NCBI GenBank assembly: GCA_021204045.1
Contig: JAJQAA010000062.1
Location: 1-45,946, forward strand
Reading direction: 5' to 3'
Origin: Clostridiales bacterium
GTDB taxonomy: Bacteria > Bacillota > Clostridia > Lachnospirales > Lachnospiraceae
Length of the DNA: 45,946 bases
Shown here: in pieces, positions 39,810-45,946 of the stretch
How the letters are laid out: every line of letters begins with the position of its first letter
Position numbering within the stretch: the stretch's first letter is position 1
Made by a program: the position numbers and the translations under genes
The notes under the pieces: generated by a model
Database searches by the model: none
Told to the model about the DNA's origin: nothing
The model's input: the letters and a program-made list of their open reading frames with translations, nothing else

Positions 39810-41861
39810 TTATTCAGGCGCACCCGGTACGTCTGGCACATCCGGTTCATCTGGCTCATCCGGCATATCTGGTTTATCCGATTTATCTGGTTCATTTGGA
39901 CCATCTGGTTTATCCGGTTCATCCGGCTCATCTGGATCATCCGGCCTTTCCGGATCTTCCGGTCTTTCCGGATCTTCCGGTCTTTCTGGTTCTTCCGGTT
40001 TCTCTGGAGCCTCCGGTCTTTCCGAACCGTCCGGTTTCTCCGGACCTTCCGGTCTTTCCGGATCTTCCGGTCTTTCCGGACTTTCCGGTCTTTCCGGATC
40101 TCCCGGTCTTTTCGGACCTTCTGGTTTTTCTGGGTCTTCCGGTTTTTCTGGATCTTCCGGTCGTTCCGGACCATCCGGTTTCTCAGGATCTTCCGGTTTC
40201 TCTGGTCTGTCCGGCTTTTCCTCTCCCTGTTCTTCTGCCGGTTCTAGATTCTCGGTTTCTTCTTCCTCAGCAACCGCTGCCACTGCCGGTTCTTCAGCCT
40301 GCACTTCCTCATTCACAGCACTAACATTTACACTGGATGAATTCACCGCCATGTTCACAGCATACGATACGTTTTGTACGCTTTTCGTATTGCCATAACA
40401 AAAAATTATACCCCCATCATTTCCATGTCCATCTTCCTCATCCAAACAGACCCATTCTCCGCACACGGGACACTGCACATGATTATTGTACCCCCATTCT
40501 TCCTCCTCAACGCGCACACATTCTGCGCAATGTTCACACTCCAGTATTTCAGATTCACACGCGTAATGTTCCCCACAGTATAACAGATCATGGTCACCCT
40601 CCTCGCAAGCGTAATGTTCGCAAGCCAACAGCTCATGATCCGCTTCCTCGTCTACCTTACACGCGTAATGCCCACAGTCTAAAAGGTCATGATCCCCGTC
40701 CTCACAGGCGTAATGTCCGCACCCAAGCAGGCTGTGATCTCCCTCCTCGTCCGAATCGTGTCCGCACGCAAGCAGGTTGCTGCTCGTGACGCTGTCTGTA
40801 CTGCTGCCTGAATCGCTGCTTGAACCACCGCTTGAGCTGCTGCCTGAGCTGCTGCTCGTACTGCGTCTCCTGCTGCTCCTCGTACTGCTTCCCGTACTAT
40901 TGCTTATGGTGCTGGTTGTGCTGACGATGACTGCACTGATGATATGATTGCAGTTCGCACAGGCGTAATCACCGCAATCGAGCAGGCTGTGATCATCGCC
41001 ATCGCAGATGTAGTGTCCGCAGGCCACCAGGCTGTGATCACCGTCCACACAGGCATAATGCCCACATGCCGCCAGGCTGTGATCATCGCCATCGCAGGCA
41101 TAGTGTCCGCAGGCCTCCAATAAAGTATGTATTCCTTCAAAACAGGCGTAATGGCCGCAGGATAACAGATTATGGCTGCCGCCCGCACAGGAGTAATGGC
41201 CGCAGGCAAGCCTTTTTAGATGAATCCCTTCTTCACACCCATAGTGCCCGCATTTCAGCTTAACATGCAATCCTGCCTCACACGCGTAATGCCCGCAGCC
41301 CATCTTCGTATGTGTTCCTCCCTCACACGCATAGTGTCCGCAGGAGAGCTGGCTGTGATTTCCCGTAGACGTGCATGCGTAGTGCCCGCAGGCAAGCTGC
41401 TCATCATGATCTCCGTCCTCGCACGCGTAATGTCCGCAGGCAAGCTCATCATGGTCTCCGTCCTCGCACACGTAATGCCCGCAGGCGAGATGGTTGTGAC
41501 TGCCCGTGCATATGCAGTGCTGCTTACATTCGGCATAACCGTGTCCGTTTATACCGCTCATGCTTGCGCAGGCGTAATATCCGCAATTAAGCTTCTCGTG
41601 CCTGCCGCCCATGCAGATACAGTGCTGCCCGCATTCGGCATAACCGTGTCCGCCAAAACACGCATAATTCCCGCAGTTCAACATGACATGATTACTGGCG
41701 TCGGAGTCATCCTCCGTCGAGTGTATTTCACAGTCATAATAGGTAGTCGTGCTATACGTGCACCCCAGAAGCGGCGTCGTACCGGCCAGGCACAATAACG
41801 CCATGATCGAAAGTATGATTGCGCCAAGACGGGGATTCCTCTGTTTTTCCTTCTTTCTCAT
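39810..41861 (-). CDS. Cys/His tandem-repeat lipoprotein-like protein with Pro/Glu-rich stalk
   Basis: 683 residues. A basic N-terminus and hydrophobic stretch end in L-L-G-C (Cys34), a lipobox-like site. About 19 tandem units follow, 13 with exact C-G-H-Y, of the form C-G-H-Y-A-C-x(4-6)-H-x-x-L (about 12-15 residues). They lie in two blocks separated by a Ser-rich linker, and a C-P-V-C-G-E-W-V-C knuckle comes after. The C-terminal quarter is a P-E-[KR]-P-E-D-P repeat turning into D-E-P-D. Each unit carries two Cys and two His, as in a small metal site. I know no named family. GGAGG precedes the ATG; a TetR gene lies 30 bases upstream in the same operon. Confidence 0.8.
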   Translation of the reverse strand: MRKKEKQRNPRLGAIILSIMALLCLAGTTPLLGCTYSTTTYYDCEIHSTEDDSDASNHVMLNCGNYACFGGHGYAECGQHCICMGGRHEKLNCGYYACASMSGINGHGYAECKQHCICTGSHNHLACGHYVCEDGDHDELACGHYACEDGDHDEQLACGHYACTSTGNHSQLSCGHYACEGGTHTKMGCGHYACEAGLHVKLKCGHYGCEEGIHLKRLACGHYSCAGGSHNLLSCGHYACFEGIHTLLEACGHYACDGDDHSLAACGHYACVDGDHSLVACGHYICDGDDHSLLDCGDYACANCNHIISAVIVSTTSTISNSTGSSTRSSRRRSTSSSSGSSSSGGSSSDSGSSTDSVTSSNLLACGHDSDEEGDHSLLGCGHYACEDGDHDLLDCGHYACKVDEEADHELLACEHYACEEGDHDLLYCGEHYACESEILECEHCAECVRVEEEEWGYNNHVQCPVCGEWVCLDEEDGHGNDGGIIFCYGNTKSVQNVSYAVNMAVNSSSVNVSAVNEEVQAEEPAVAAVAEEEETENLEPAEEQGEEKPDRPEKPEDPEKPDGPERPEDPEKPEDPEKPEGPKRPGDPERPESPERPEDPERPEGPEKPDGSERPEAPEKPEEPERPEDPERPEDPERPDDPDEPDEPDKPDGPNEPDKSDKPDMPDEPDEPDVPDVPGAPE
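39835..40215. repeat. Tandem repeat coding for the Pro/Glu stalk
   Basis: A short-period repeat (plus-strand unit close to TCCGGATCTTCCGGTCTT) gives P-E-[RK]-P-E-D-P-E. Because of the period, several other frames are also open here and yield artificial Gly/Ser or Leu/Pro repeats. Confidence 0.8.
40620..41680. repeat. Tandem repeat coding for the Cys/His units
   Basis: About 19 diverged copies of a 36-45 base unit, most with the plus-strand core GCGTAATGNCCGCA (complement of the C-G-H-Y-A codons). The repeats are in the coding frame and vary mostly at third positions and in the linker between units. Confidence 0.8.
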
Positions 41862-41891
41862 CCTTCTCCTCCTGCAAAAACTGTACGAAAA

Positions 41892-42581
41892 CTACCCCTG
41901 CTCTTTTGAGCTTTCCTCCAGGTGACGGAAGATTCCGGAAAGGGTTTCTTTCGCGATGGCCTCAAAATCAAACTGCTTTACAAAGTCAATGGCCTCCTGT
42001 ATCTTCTCTGGCGGGATATCATACAGGCGAAACGCATTTTTCAGAAAAGCTTCGACCTTCTGGTCCATCGTGAACCACATATTGCAGGGCACCGTCATAA
42101 AGCCCCGCATAACGCCGCCTGTTGCGATCTCCAGGATATAAAAATCCTTTGTCTGAAGCTCCGGCAGATATTCTTTAAATATCCGCTCCATCTTGCCGGT
42201 GACCCTCTGCTGGATCAGCGCCGAGGTCTTCGGCAGGGAATACGCGGAGCTGTATACGTCCCTCAGGTTCTCGTCCATCTCCACGATGTGCAGCTGCAGC
42301 GCCGTCTCGGCCGCGTACAGCAGGAGCTTATCCTCCGTCTTCCCCGCAAGCAGCTTTTTGGAAGCCGAAAACTGGCTCTCCAGGACAAAGCCGATCAGCT
42401 CGCAGAGTACATCCTCCTTGGTGCGGAAATGGCTGTTGAATGCGCCGATGCTAATCCCGATCTTTGTTGTAATGCTTCTGACTGTAGTATTGGTAAAGCC
42501 TTTTTCCAGAAAACTCTCCGCCGCGGCGTTCACAATCCTGCGCCTTACCGCGTTACTTTGCTCTTTTGAAGTCTTTGCCAT
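41892..42581 (-). CDS. TetR-family transcriptional regulator
   Basis: 229 residues. The N-terminal helix-turn-helix reads R-R-R-I-V-N-A-A-A-E-S-F-L-E-K-G-F-T-N-T-T-V-R-S-I, then I-G-I-S-I-G-A-F-N-S-H-F-R-T-K-E-D-V-L, typical of TetR. The ligand domain is all helical and contains no diagnostic residues. It is co-transcribed with the Cys/His-repeat gene. A strong promoter and a 31-base dyad lie just upstream, so it probably controls its own operon. The inducing ligand is unknown; a metal or envelope stress is only a guess from the neighbour. Confidence 0.9.
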   Translation of the reverse strand: MAKTSKEQSNAVRRRIVNAAAESFLEKGFTNTTVRSITTKIGISIGAFNSHFRTKEDVLCELIGFVLESQFSASKKLLAGKTEDKLLLYAAETALQLHIVEMDENLRDVYSSAYSLPKTSALIQQRVTGKMERIFKEYLPELQTKDFYILEIATGGVMRGFMTVPCNMWFTMDQKVEAFLKNAFRLYDIPPEKIQEAIDFVKQFDFEAIAKETLSGIFRHLEESSKEQG

Positions 42582-42602
42582 TTTGAATTTTCTCCATCCT
42601 TT

Positions 42603-42633
42603 GACATGTATTCATCTTTAATGAGGACGTGTC
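42603..42633. promoter_or_regulatory. Candidate TetR operator
   Basis: Imperfect inverted repeat with 13-base arms (10 of 13 paired) around five bases: GACACGTCCTCAT and ATGAATACATGTC on the minus strand. It lies between the -10 box and the tetR ATG, right after the expected transcription start, a usual place for autorepression. Confidence 0.5.
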
Positions 42634-42644
42634 TTGATAAAATT

Positions 42645-42673
42645 ACTCTATCACACTTTCAGAACGATGTCAA
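42645..42673 (-). promoter_or_regulatory. Promoter of the tetR-repeat protein operon
   Basis: Minus strand: TTGACA (42673-42668), 17 bases, TAGAGT (42650-42645). Perfect -35 and spacing; the start would be near 42638. Confidence 0.75.
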
Positions 42674-42899
42674 CAACAATTATCCTGTGAATCCTTATTG
42701 CCTGGACATGGGACTTTCTTTGCATATCCCGCAGCTTGCCATCTTTCTGAAAAAGGGAGTTCTAAGCCGGCTGCTATCCATCATAGGGTAGATAATAAAC
42801 CTATGTCATTCTCATTTTGCAATCGTTTCTCAATTATGGCATGGGAATGACACAGTAATACCCACGACACAAGTAGGAAGCATTCAGGGAGGTGTATTC
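42674..42899. other. Intergenic region before the M23 peptidase
   Basis: No gene seen. An eight-base perfect inverted repeat TGTCATTC (42803-42810) and GAATGACA (42844-42851), spaced by 33 bases, could bind a regulator of the peptidase gene. A clear ribosome binding site GGGAGGTG stands before the ATG at 42900. I found no confident promoter. Confidence 0.45.
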
Positions 42900-44069
42900 A
42901 TGAATTCCCCTCATTTCTGGCGTCGAATCGCCGGATTGGTATTCTCTCTATTTTTTTGCGCGTTATTTTTTTCCAAAATAAAGGATACTATCCTGACTGA
43001 AAACGCCCGGATCGTAAATGCCCGGTTCCCAGATAATCATACCAATACCGAAACCGAAAATTCCTCTGTGGCCACAACCGCTGATTCGGATGGAAAACAA
43101 GATTTTATTCAATGGGTAGATTTTGATGTAACCGCGGCGGCATTGCGCCAGGCGCTGCGCTATGACGTAGACAGCTATGGAAAAGAACCTCATTTTAACT
43201 GGATCGATCTGCTTGCCTGTCTGGCCGCAAAATACGGCGGCGACTTTTCTCATTTTCAGGAAAACGATATGGACAACCTCATTGATCGTCTGCAGGAAGG
43301 ATTCACGATGGAAGAACTGACTGCGGATATGAACTATTTTTCTTACTATAAAGAGGCTTATGGCGCTATTCTCGGCGGTATGGTCGGCCAATTTGAAGCA
43401 CAGATTCCCGACAAAACCACCGGTGAAACAATCTGGGTAACAAAATATGGACTAAAAGCATTTTCTCCAATCGCCAAAAATTTCCCTTATCAGGATTACG
43501 ACGATTTCGGCGTTGCGCGTAGCTACGGCTACCGCCGCCAGCATCTCGGACATGACCTCATGGGACAGGTCGGGACGCCCGTGATCGCCATCGAATCCGG
43601 ATATATCGAGGCTATGGGGTGGAACCAATACGGCGGCTGGCGTCTCGGCATCCGCAGTTTTGACGGAAAACGCTATTACTATTACGCGCATTTACGAAAA
43701 AATTATCCTTACCACAAATCTTTCCAGGGAGGCGATTATGTGCAGGCCGGGGACGTGATCGGCTATCTTGGCCGCACCGGTTACAGCAGCGTGGAAAACA
43801 CCAATAATATCGACGAGCCCCACCTTCATCTCGGCTTACAGATTATCTTTGACGAATCGCAAAAAGACAGTAACCATGAGATCTGGATCGACTGCTATGA
43901 GCTGACCCGCTTTCTCTACATGAACCGCCAGGAAACCGTCCGTGATCCCGAAACAAAAGAATATTACCGGGTCTGGCAAATGAAAGACCCCGCCATCCCT
44001 GGCGGGGCCAAAGAGCAACGCATCGATGCCGCTTCGCTGAATACTTTGCTGAATACATCTGACAGATAA
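42900..44069 (+). CDS. M23-family (LytM-type) peptidoglycan endopeptidase
   Basis: 389 residues. An N-terminal signal anchor (about 9-26) and a linker are followed by a helical region and the M23 domain. The zinc ligands are visible in Q-H-L-G-H-D-L-M-G and E-P-H-L-H-L-G-L, with the fold marks G-T-P-V-I-A-I-E-S-G-Y-I and Y-Y-A-H-L. Such enzymes cut peptide cross-links in the wall. GGGAGG precedes the ATG. A stable CCCCGCC/GGCGGGG hairpin lies within the coding region near the 3' end (about 43988-44007). The stop is only two bases from the end of the convergent neighbour. Confidence 0.9.
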   Translation: MNSPHFWRRIAGLVFSLFFCALFFSKIKDTILTENARIVNARFPDNHTNTETENSSVATTADSDGKQDFIQWVDFDVTAAALRQALRYDVDSYGKEPHFNWIDLLACLAAKYGGDFSHFQENDMDNLIDRLQEGFTMEELTADMNYFSYYKEAYGAILGGMVGQFEAQIPDKTTGETIWVTKYGLKAFSPIAKNFPYQDYDDFGVARSYGYRRQHLGHDLMGQVGTPVIAIESGYIEAMGWNQYGGWRLGIRSFDGKRYYYYAHLRKNYPYHKSFQGGDYVQAGDVIGYLGRTGYSSVENTNNIDEPHLHLGLQIIFDESQKDSNHEIWIDCYELTRFLYMNRQETVRDPETKEYYRVWQMKDPAIPGGAKEQRIDAASLNTLLNTSDR

Positions 44070-44071
44070 TG

Positions 44072-45052
44072 TCAGTCGGTTTTGATATGTCCCTCTGAAT
44101 CAAGAATATAACCATCCGGCGTCGTCGTGTTTTTAAGCATCTTTCCGGAACTGTCACAGTAATAGCGGGAATCGTCCCATTCGACCCAACCTGTCTGCAT
44201 ATAGCCATTCTCGCCGAAAAAGTACCACTCGCCATCAATGGATTCCTATCCATTTTCCGTAAAACTGTCATCGGAATGAATGTAGCGGTAACCATCCTCA
44301 CTCGTCACCCACTCGCCATACACCGGCTTTCTGACTCCGGAACCATCGCGGATCGCGGCAGCCTGCTCCGCCGAGATATTGATTGCCTCGGAATCAACCC
44401 ATTCTCCCTTGATCTCCGGATTCTCCCGGTTCACCGCGCGCACACGCACATAATAATTTCCCTTTTTTGTCATCTGCGCAGAGCAATCATACTCTGTATC
44501 CGCAGTTTCCAGCAGCGTCACGCCCACGCCGGAACCATCCCGGTAGACGCGCAGCTCATAGCTGCCCGCTCCACGGACCTCTTCCCACCAGGCATACGCG
44601 CCGTCCGTCAGATGAGCCTCCTCCAGCTCCCCCAGAGTCTCCGTTAACGGAGGCAATTCCACGGTCAGTTTCAGGGTAGACGAAGAATCCTGTTTGGTTG
44701 CCTTCACATAAGTGGCACCCTTCAGCTTCACCGAACTGGCTTTTGTCAACGCAAAATAATAATCGTCGTCCGCCTGCAGATAAATCGTAATCTGCGGAAC
44801 ATCTGTCTCCTCCCAGGTACTCCCGACATTGTCATTCTCAATATCATACGTATCAAACGAGCATTTTCCGCTACGCACGTCAACGTCAATCTCTTCTTCT
44901 CCATATCGGGTATCCGGCTGTATCGATGCCTCGATTTCCAGTGTGATGGACTTAATTTTTTTCCTGCTCGCCGCAAATGCCGGTGCCGCCGCCAGCAAAG
45001 CAAACAACAACGCGGCAAGTATCAGCAATACCGTCCTCTTAGCCGCTCTCAT
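44072..45052 (-). pseudogene. Secreted protein with cell-wall-binding-type repeats, interrupted by an in-frame TAG
   Basis: The first part has a signal peptide (MRAAKRTVLLILAALLFALL...AFA), a beta-rich domain and a fibronectin-like segment with Y-Y-V-R-V-R-A-V-N-R. It stops at TAG (44248-44246) after D-D-S-F-T-E-N-G. The same frame continues 57 codons without a break to TGA at 44074-44072: E-S-I-D-G-E-W-Y-F-F-G-E-N-G-Y-M-Q-T-G-W-V, then G-K-M-L-K-N-T-T-T-P-D-G-Y, classic cell-wall-binding (choline-binding-like) repeats. In such repeats Trp stands where the TAG is, so one TGG to TAG change explains it. The truncated product would be secreted but lack most wall binding. Confidence 0.8.
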
Positions 45053-45192
45053 TGAATCATCCCCATTCTGCATAATAAATACAATTGCTCAGAGCCACGT
45101 TTCTTTCCTCACGCGCTCACAGCTGCCACATAGATAGCCCCCCATACTCATATTTTTCATATACTTTATTACGAACGAATAGACTGGTTTTA

Positions 45193-45221
45193 CTTTATTA
45201 CATTAATAATTCTCTGTCAAG
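45193..45221 (-). promoter_or_regulatory. Promoter of the secreted repeat protein gene
   Basis: Minus strand: TTGACA (45221-45216), 17 bases, TAAAGT (45198-45193). It is followed by a leader of about 130 bases before the chosen ATG at 45052. Confidence 0.65.
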
Positions 45222-45259
45222 CTTCTTTGGGTAATCGTAAAGAAACGGGAAGAAATCGT

Positions 45260-45300
45260 AAGAAAACAGTAATGGCGCCCTCAAAAAAGGACGCCATCCC
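45260..45300. terminator. Hairpin downstream of tRNA-Arg
   Basis: ATGGCGTCC and GGGCGCCAT form a nine-pair stem (one G-U) whose loop carries a T-run on the minus strand. With the smaller hairpin nearer the tRNA it may end the transcript. Confidence 0.5.
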
Positions 45301-45307
45301 TACAAAT

Positions 45308-45323
45308 GCCTGGTCTGCCAGGC
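45308..45323 (-). terminator. Terminator-like hairpin after tRNA-Arg
   Basis: GCCTGG-CAGA-CCAGGC, six perfect pairs, followed on the minus strand by ATTTGT, seven bases after the tRNA 3' end. The T-run is short. Confidence 0.55.
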
Positions 45324-45330
45324 TCCAGCC

Positions 45331-45404
45331 CGTGCGCGAGAGGATTCGAACCCCCGACACCTTGGTCCGTAGCCAAGTGCTCTATCCAGCTGAGCTACGC
45401 ACAC
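45331..45404 (-). tRNA. tRNA-Arg (anticodon ACG)
   Basis: The cloverleaf can be drawn: acceptor GTGTGCG with CGCGCAC (one G-U), D-arm from GCTC, anticodon stem CTTGG/CCAAG with loop CTACGGA (anticodon ACG), and T-loop GTTCGAATC. The CCA end is not encoded. Decodes CGN Arg codons after A-to-I editing at position 34. Its own promoter lies just upstream. Confidence 0.95.
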
Positions 45405-45439
45405 ATGCCGTCACAACCTTATCAGCTGCAACGTTGTTA

Positions 45440-45468
45440 ATTCTAATCCATCTGAGGCATTTTGTCAA
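45440..45468 (-). promoter_or_regulatory. tRNA-Arg promoter
   Basis: Minus strand: TTGACA (45468-45463), 17 bases, TAGAAT (45445-45440). Near-consensus; transcription would start about 30 bases before the mature tRNA. Confidence 0.8.
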
Positions 45469-45503
45469 GAGGTTAAAAAAATATTCTCCTCCGTTTATTC
45501 TTC

Positions 45504-45785
45504 TCAGTCGCTGTCCGGCAGCAGCTTGATCCGGATCATCATCTGGCGCACAAAGCATCCTTCGGGAAGTTCCTTCTGAATGTCCTCCACATGACTTTGC
45601 TCCGGAAATTCTCCGCCGTCCTCCAGCTCCACCATGAGCCAGTTATAAGCCGCGTCGCGGGCCTCGTCCAGAGCATCCTCCAGATCCGGGCCATCCGCTT
45701 CGCAACATTCCAGATCCGGAAATGCCACATGATAGCCCTTACCATCTTTATGCGGTGTGAAAACCGCCGGATAAGTAAATGTCAT
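45504..45785 (-). CDS. HicB-like antitoxin-family protein without a visible HicA
   Basis: 93 residues: M-T-F-T-Y-P-A-V-F-T-P-H-K-D-G-K-G-Y-H-V-A-F-P-D-L-E-C-C-E-A-D-G-P-D-L-E-D-A-L-D-E-A, the compact HicB N-domain, followed by P-E-Q-S-H-V-E-D-I. The C-terminal DNA-binding extension is short. No HicA toxin lies in the 160 bases upstream or before the tRNA, so it is either an orphan or a stand-alone HicB-like protein. The frame is open to 45905, but the ATG at 45785 follows AGG and a promoter that would be inside a longer version, so the short start is preferred. Confidence 0.85.
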   Translation of the reverse strand: MTFTYPAVFTPHKDGKGYHVAFPDLECCEADGPDLEDALDEARDAAYNWLMVELEDGGEFPEQSHVEDIQKELPEGCFVRQMMIRIKLLPDSD

Positions 45786-45825
45786 CGTCTTGCACCTGCC
45801 TTTGGATTTTTTCCTGTCCGCATAC

Positions 45826-45854
45826 ATCATAGCATTTTTTCTTCTGCTTGACAA
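45826..45854 (-). promoter_or_regulatory. Promoter of the HicB-like gene
   Basis: Minus strand: TTGTCA (45854-45849), 17 bases, TATGAT (45831-45826). The start would be about 34 bases before the ATG at 45785. Confidence 0.75.
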
Positions 45855-45946
45855 GATATCGAAACTCTTGACATTTTTCAAAAAATACATACGGTTACTA
45901 TTCACGGGGTAGGGAAAAAGACGGACTGAGATTTTGACTTTAAATT

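Noticed and set aside
39137-40398. Long plus-strand frames with Gly/Ser or Leu/Pro repeats opposite the Cys/His-repeat gene and lgt
   Set aside because: They arise from the short-period repeat of the Pro/Glu stalk and lack ribosome binding sites or family motifs; the minus-strand frame has a signal peptide, a good start and conserved repeat design.
40620-41680. CRISPR-like array
   Set aside because: Repeats are protein-coding, diverged, in frame, and have no unique spacers of even length; there are no cas genes.
44246-44248. Pyrrolysine or other recoding at the TAG
   Set aside because: No Pyl genes or recoding structure are seen, and the lost residue is best explained as Trp by one base change.
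45227-45529. 100-codon plus-strand frame across the tRNA
   Set aside because: It is the common false frame produced by a tRNA gene on the other strand.

Overview
The window looks like a Clostridia (Lachnospiraceae-type) chromosome carrying most of an integrated Tn1549/CTn-family conjugative element. Evidence for this host is the element family, Gram-positive ribosome binding sites, lipoprotein signal peptides and the flanking housekeeping genes. All names are from reading sequence and family memory; no database search was run.

Positions 1 to about 32053 are the element, all on the minus strand. In transcription order (right to left): a structured leader, three small Cys-rich genes, a DUF5688-type protein, a short putative leader peptide and repA, parA-parB, two small genes, a PcfB-type protein, the VirD4-type coupling ATPase, a conserved small protein, Maff2, a VirB6/TrbL-like channel protein, PrgI, VirB4, a C40 peptidase, DUF4315 and DUF4366 proteins. 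Next comes an AT-rich cargo patch (233-aa membrane protein and a decayed kptA), then a Cys-rich VLP protein, topoisomerase III, a YodL/DUF4316-type protein, a TTRAP-type protein, a 2836-aa polyvalent protein (ArdC-like, N6-methylase, SNF2 helicase), MobC, two small genes and the relaxase. The integrase end lies outside the window. The right end interrupts uvrB after its first 94 or so codons.

Positions 32054 to 45946 are host chromosome: the 5' part of uvrB with its promoter and long leader, a lipoprotein, a TOTE-like primase-helicase-PLD protein, lnt and lgt facing each other with no gap, a TetR regulator followed by a very unusual Cys/His-repeat lipoprotein-like gene, an M23 peptidase, a secreted protein with an in-frame amber codon, tRNA-Arg(ACG) and a solitary HicB-like gene.

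The most notable points: (1) a tnpV gene with its own ribosome binding site lies entirely inside the giant methylase-helicase gene in another frame; (2) five unrelated element proteins end in the same tail motif, [ED]-[RK]-x-S-V-L-x-x-L, 29 to 35 residues from the C-terminus, which could be a type IV secretion or docking signal; (3) a roughly 19-unit C-G-H-Y-x-C-x(n)-H repeat protein encoded next to the lipoprotein maturation genes and behind a TetR gene with a candidate operator; (4) lgt is split exactly at an A_AAA_AAA slippery heptamer; (5) a cell-wall-binding-type gene is interrupted by one TAG where a Trp is expected; (6) uvrB is disrupted by the element.
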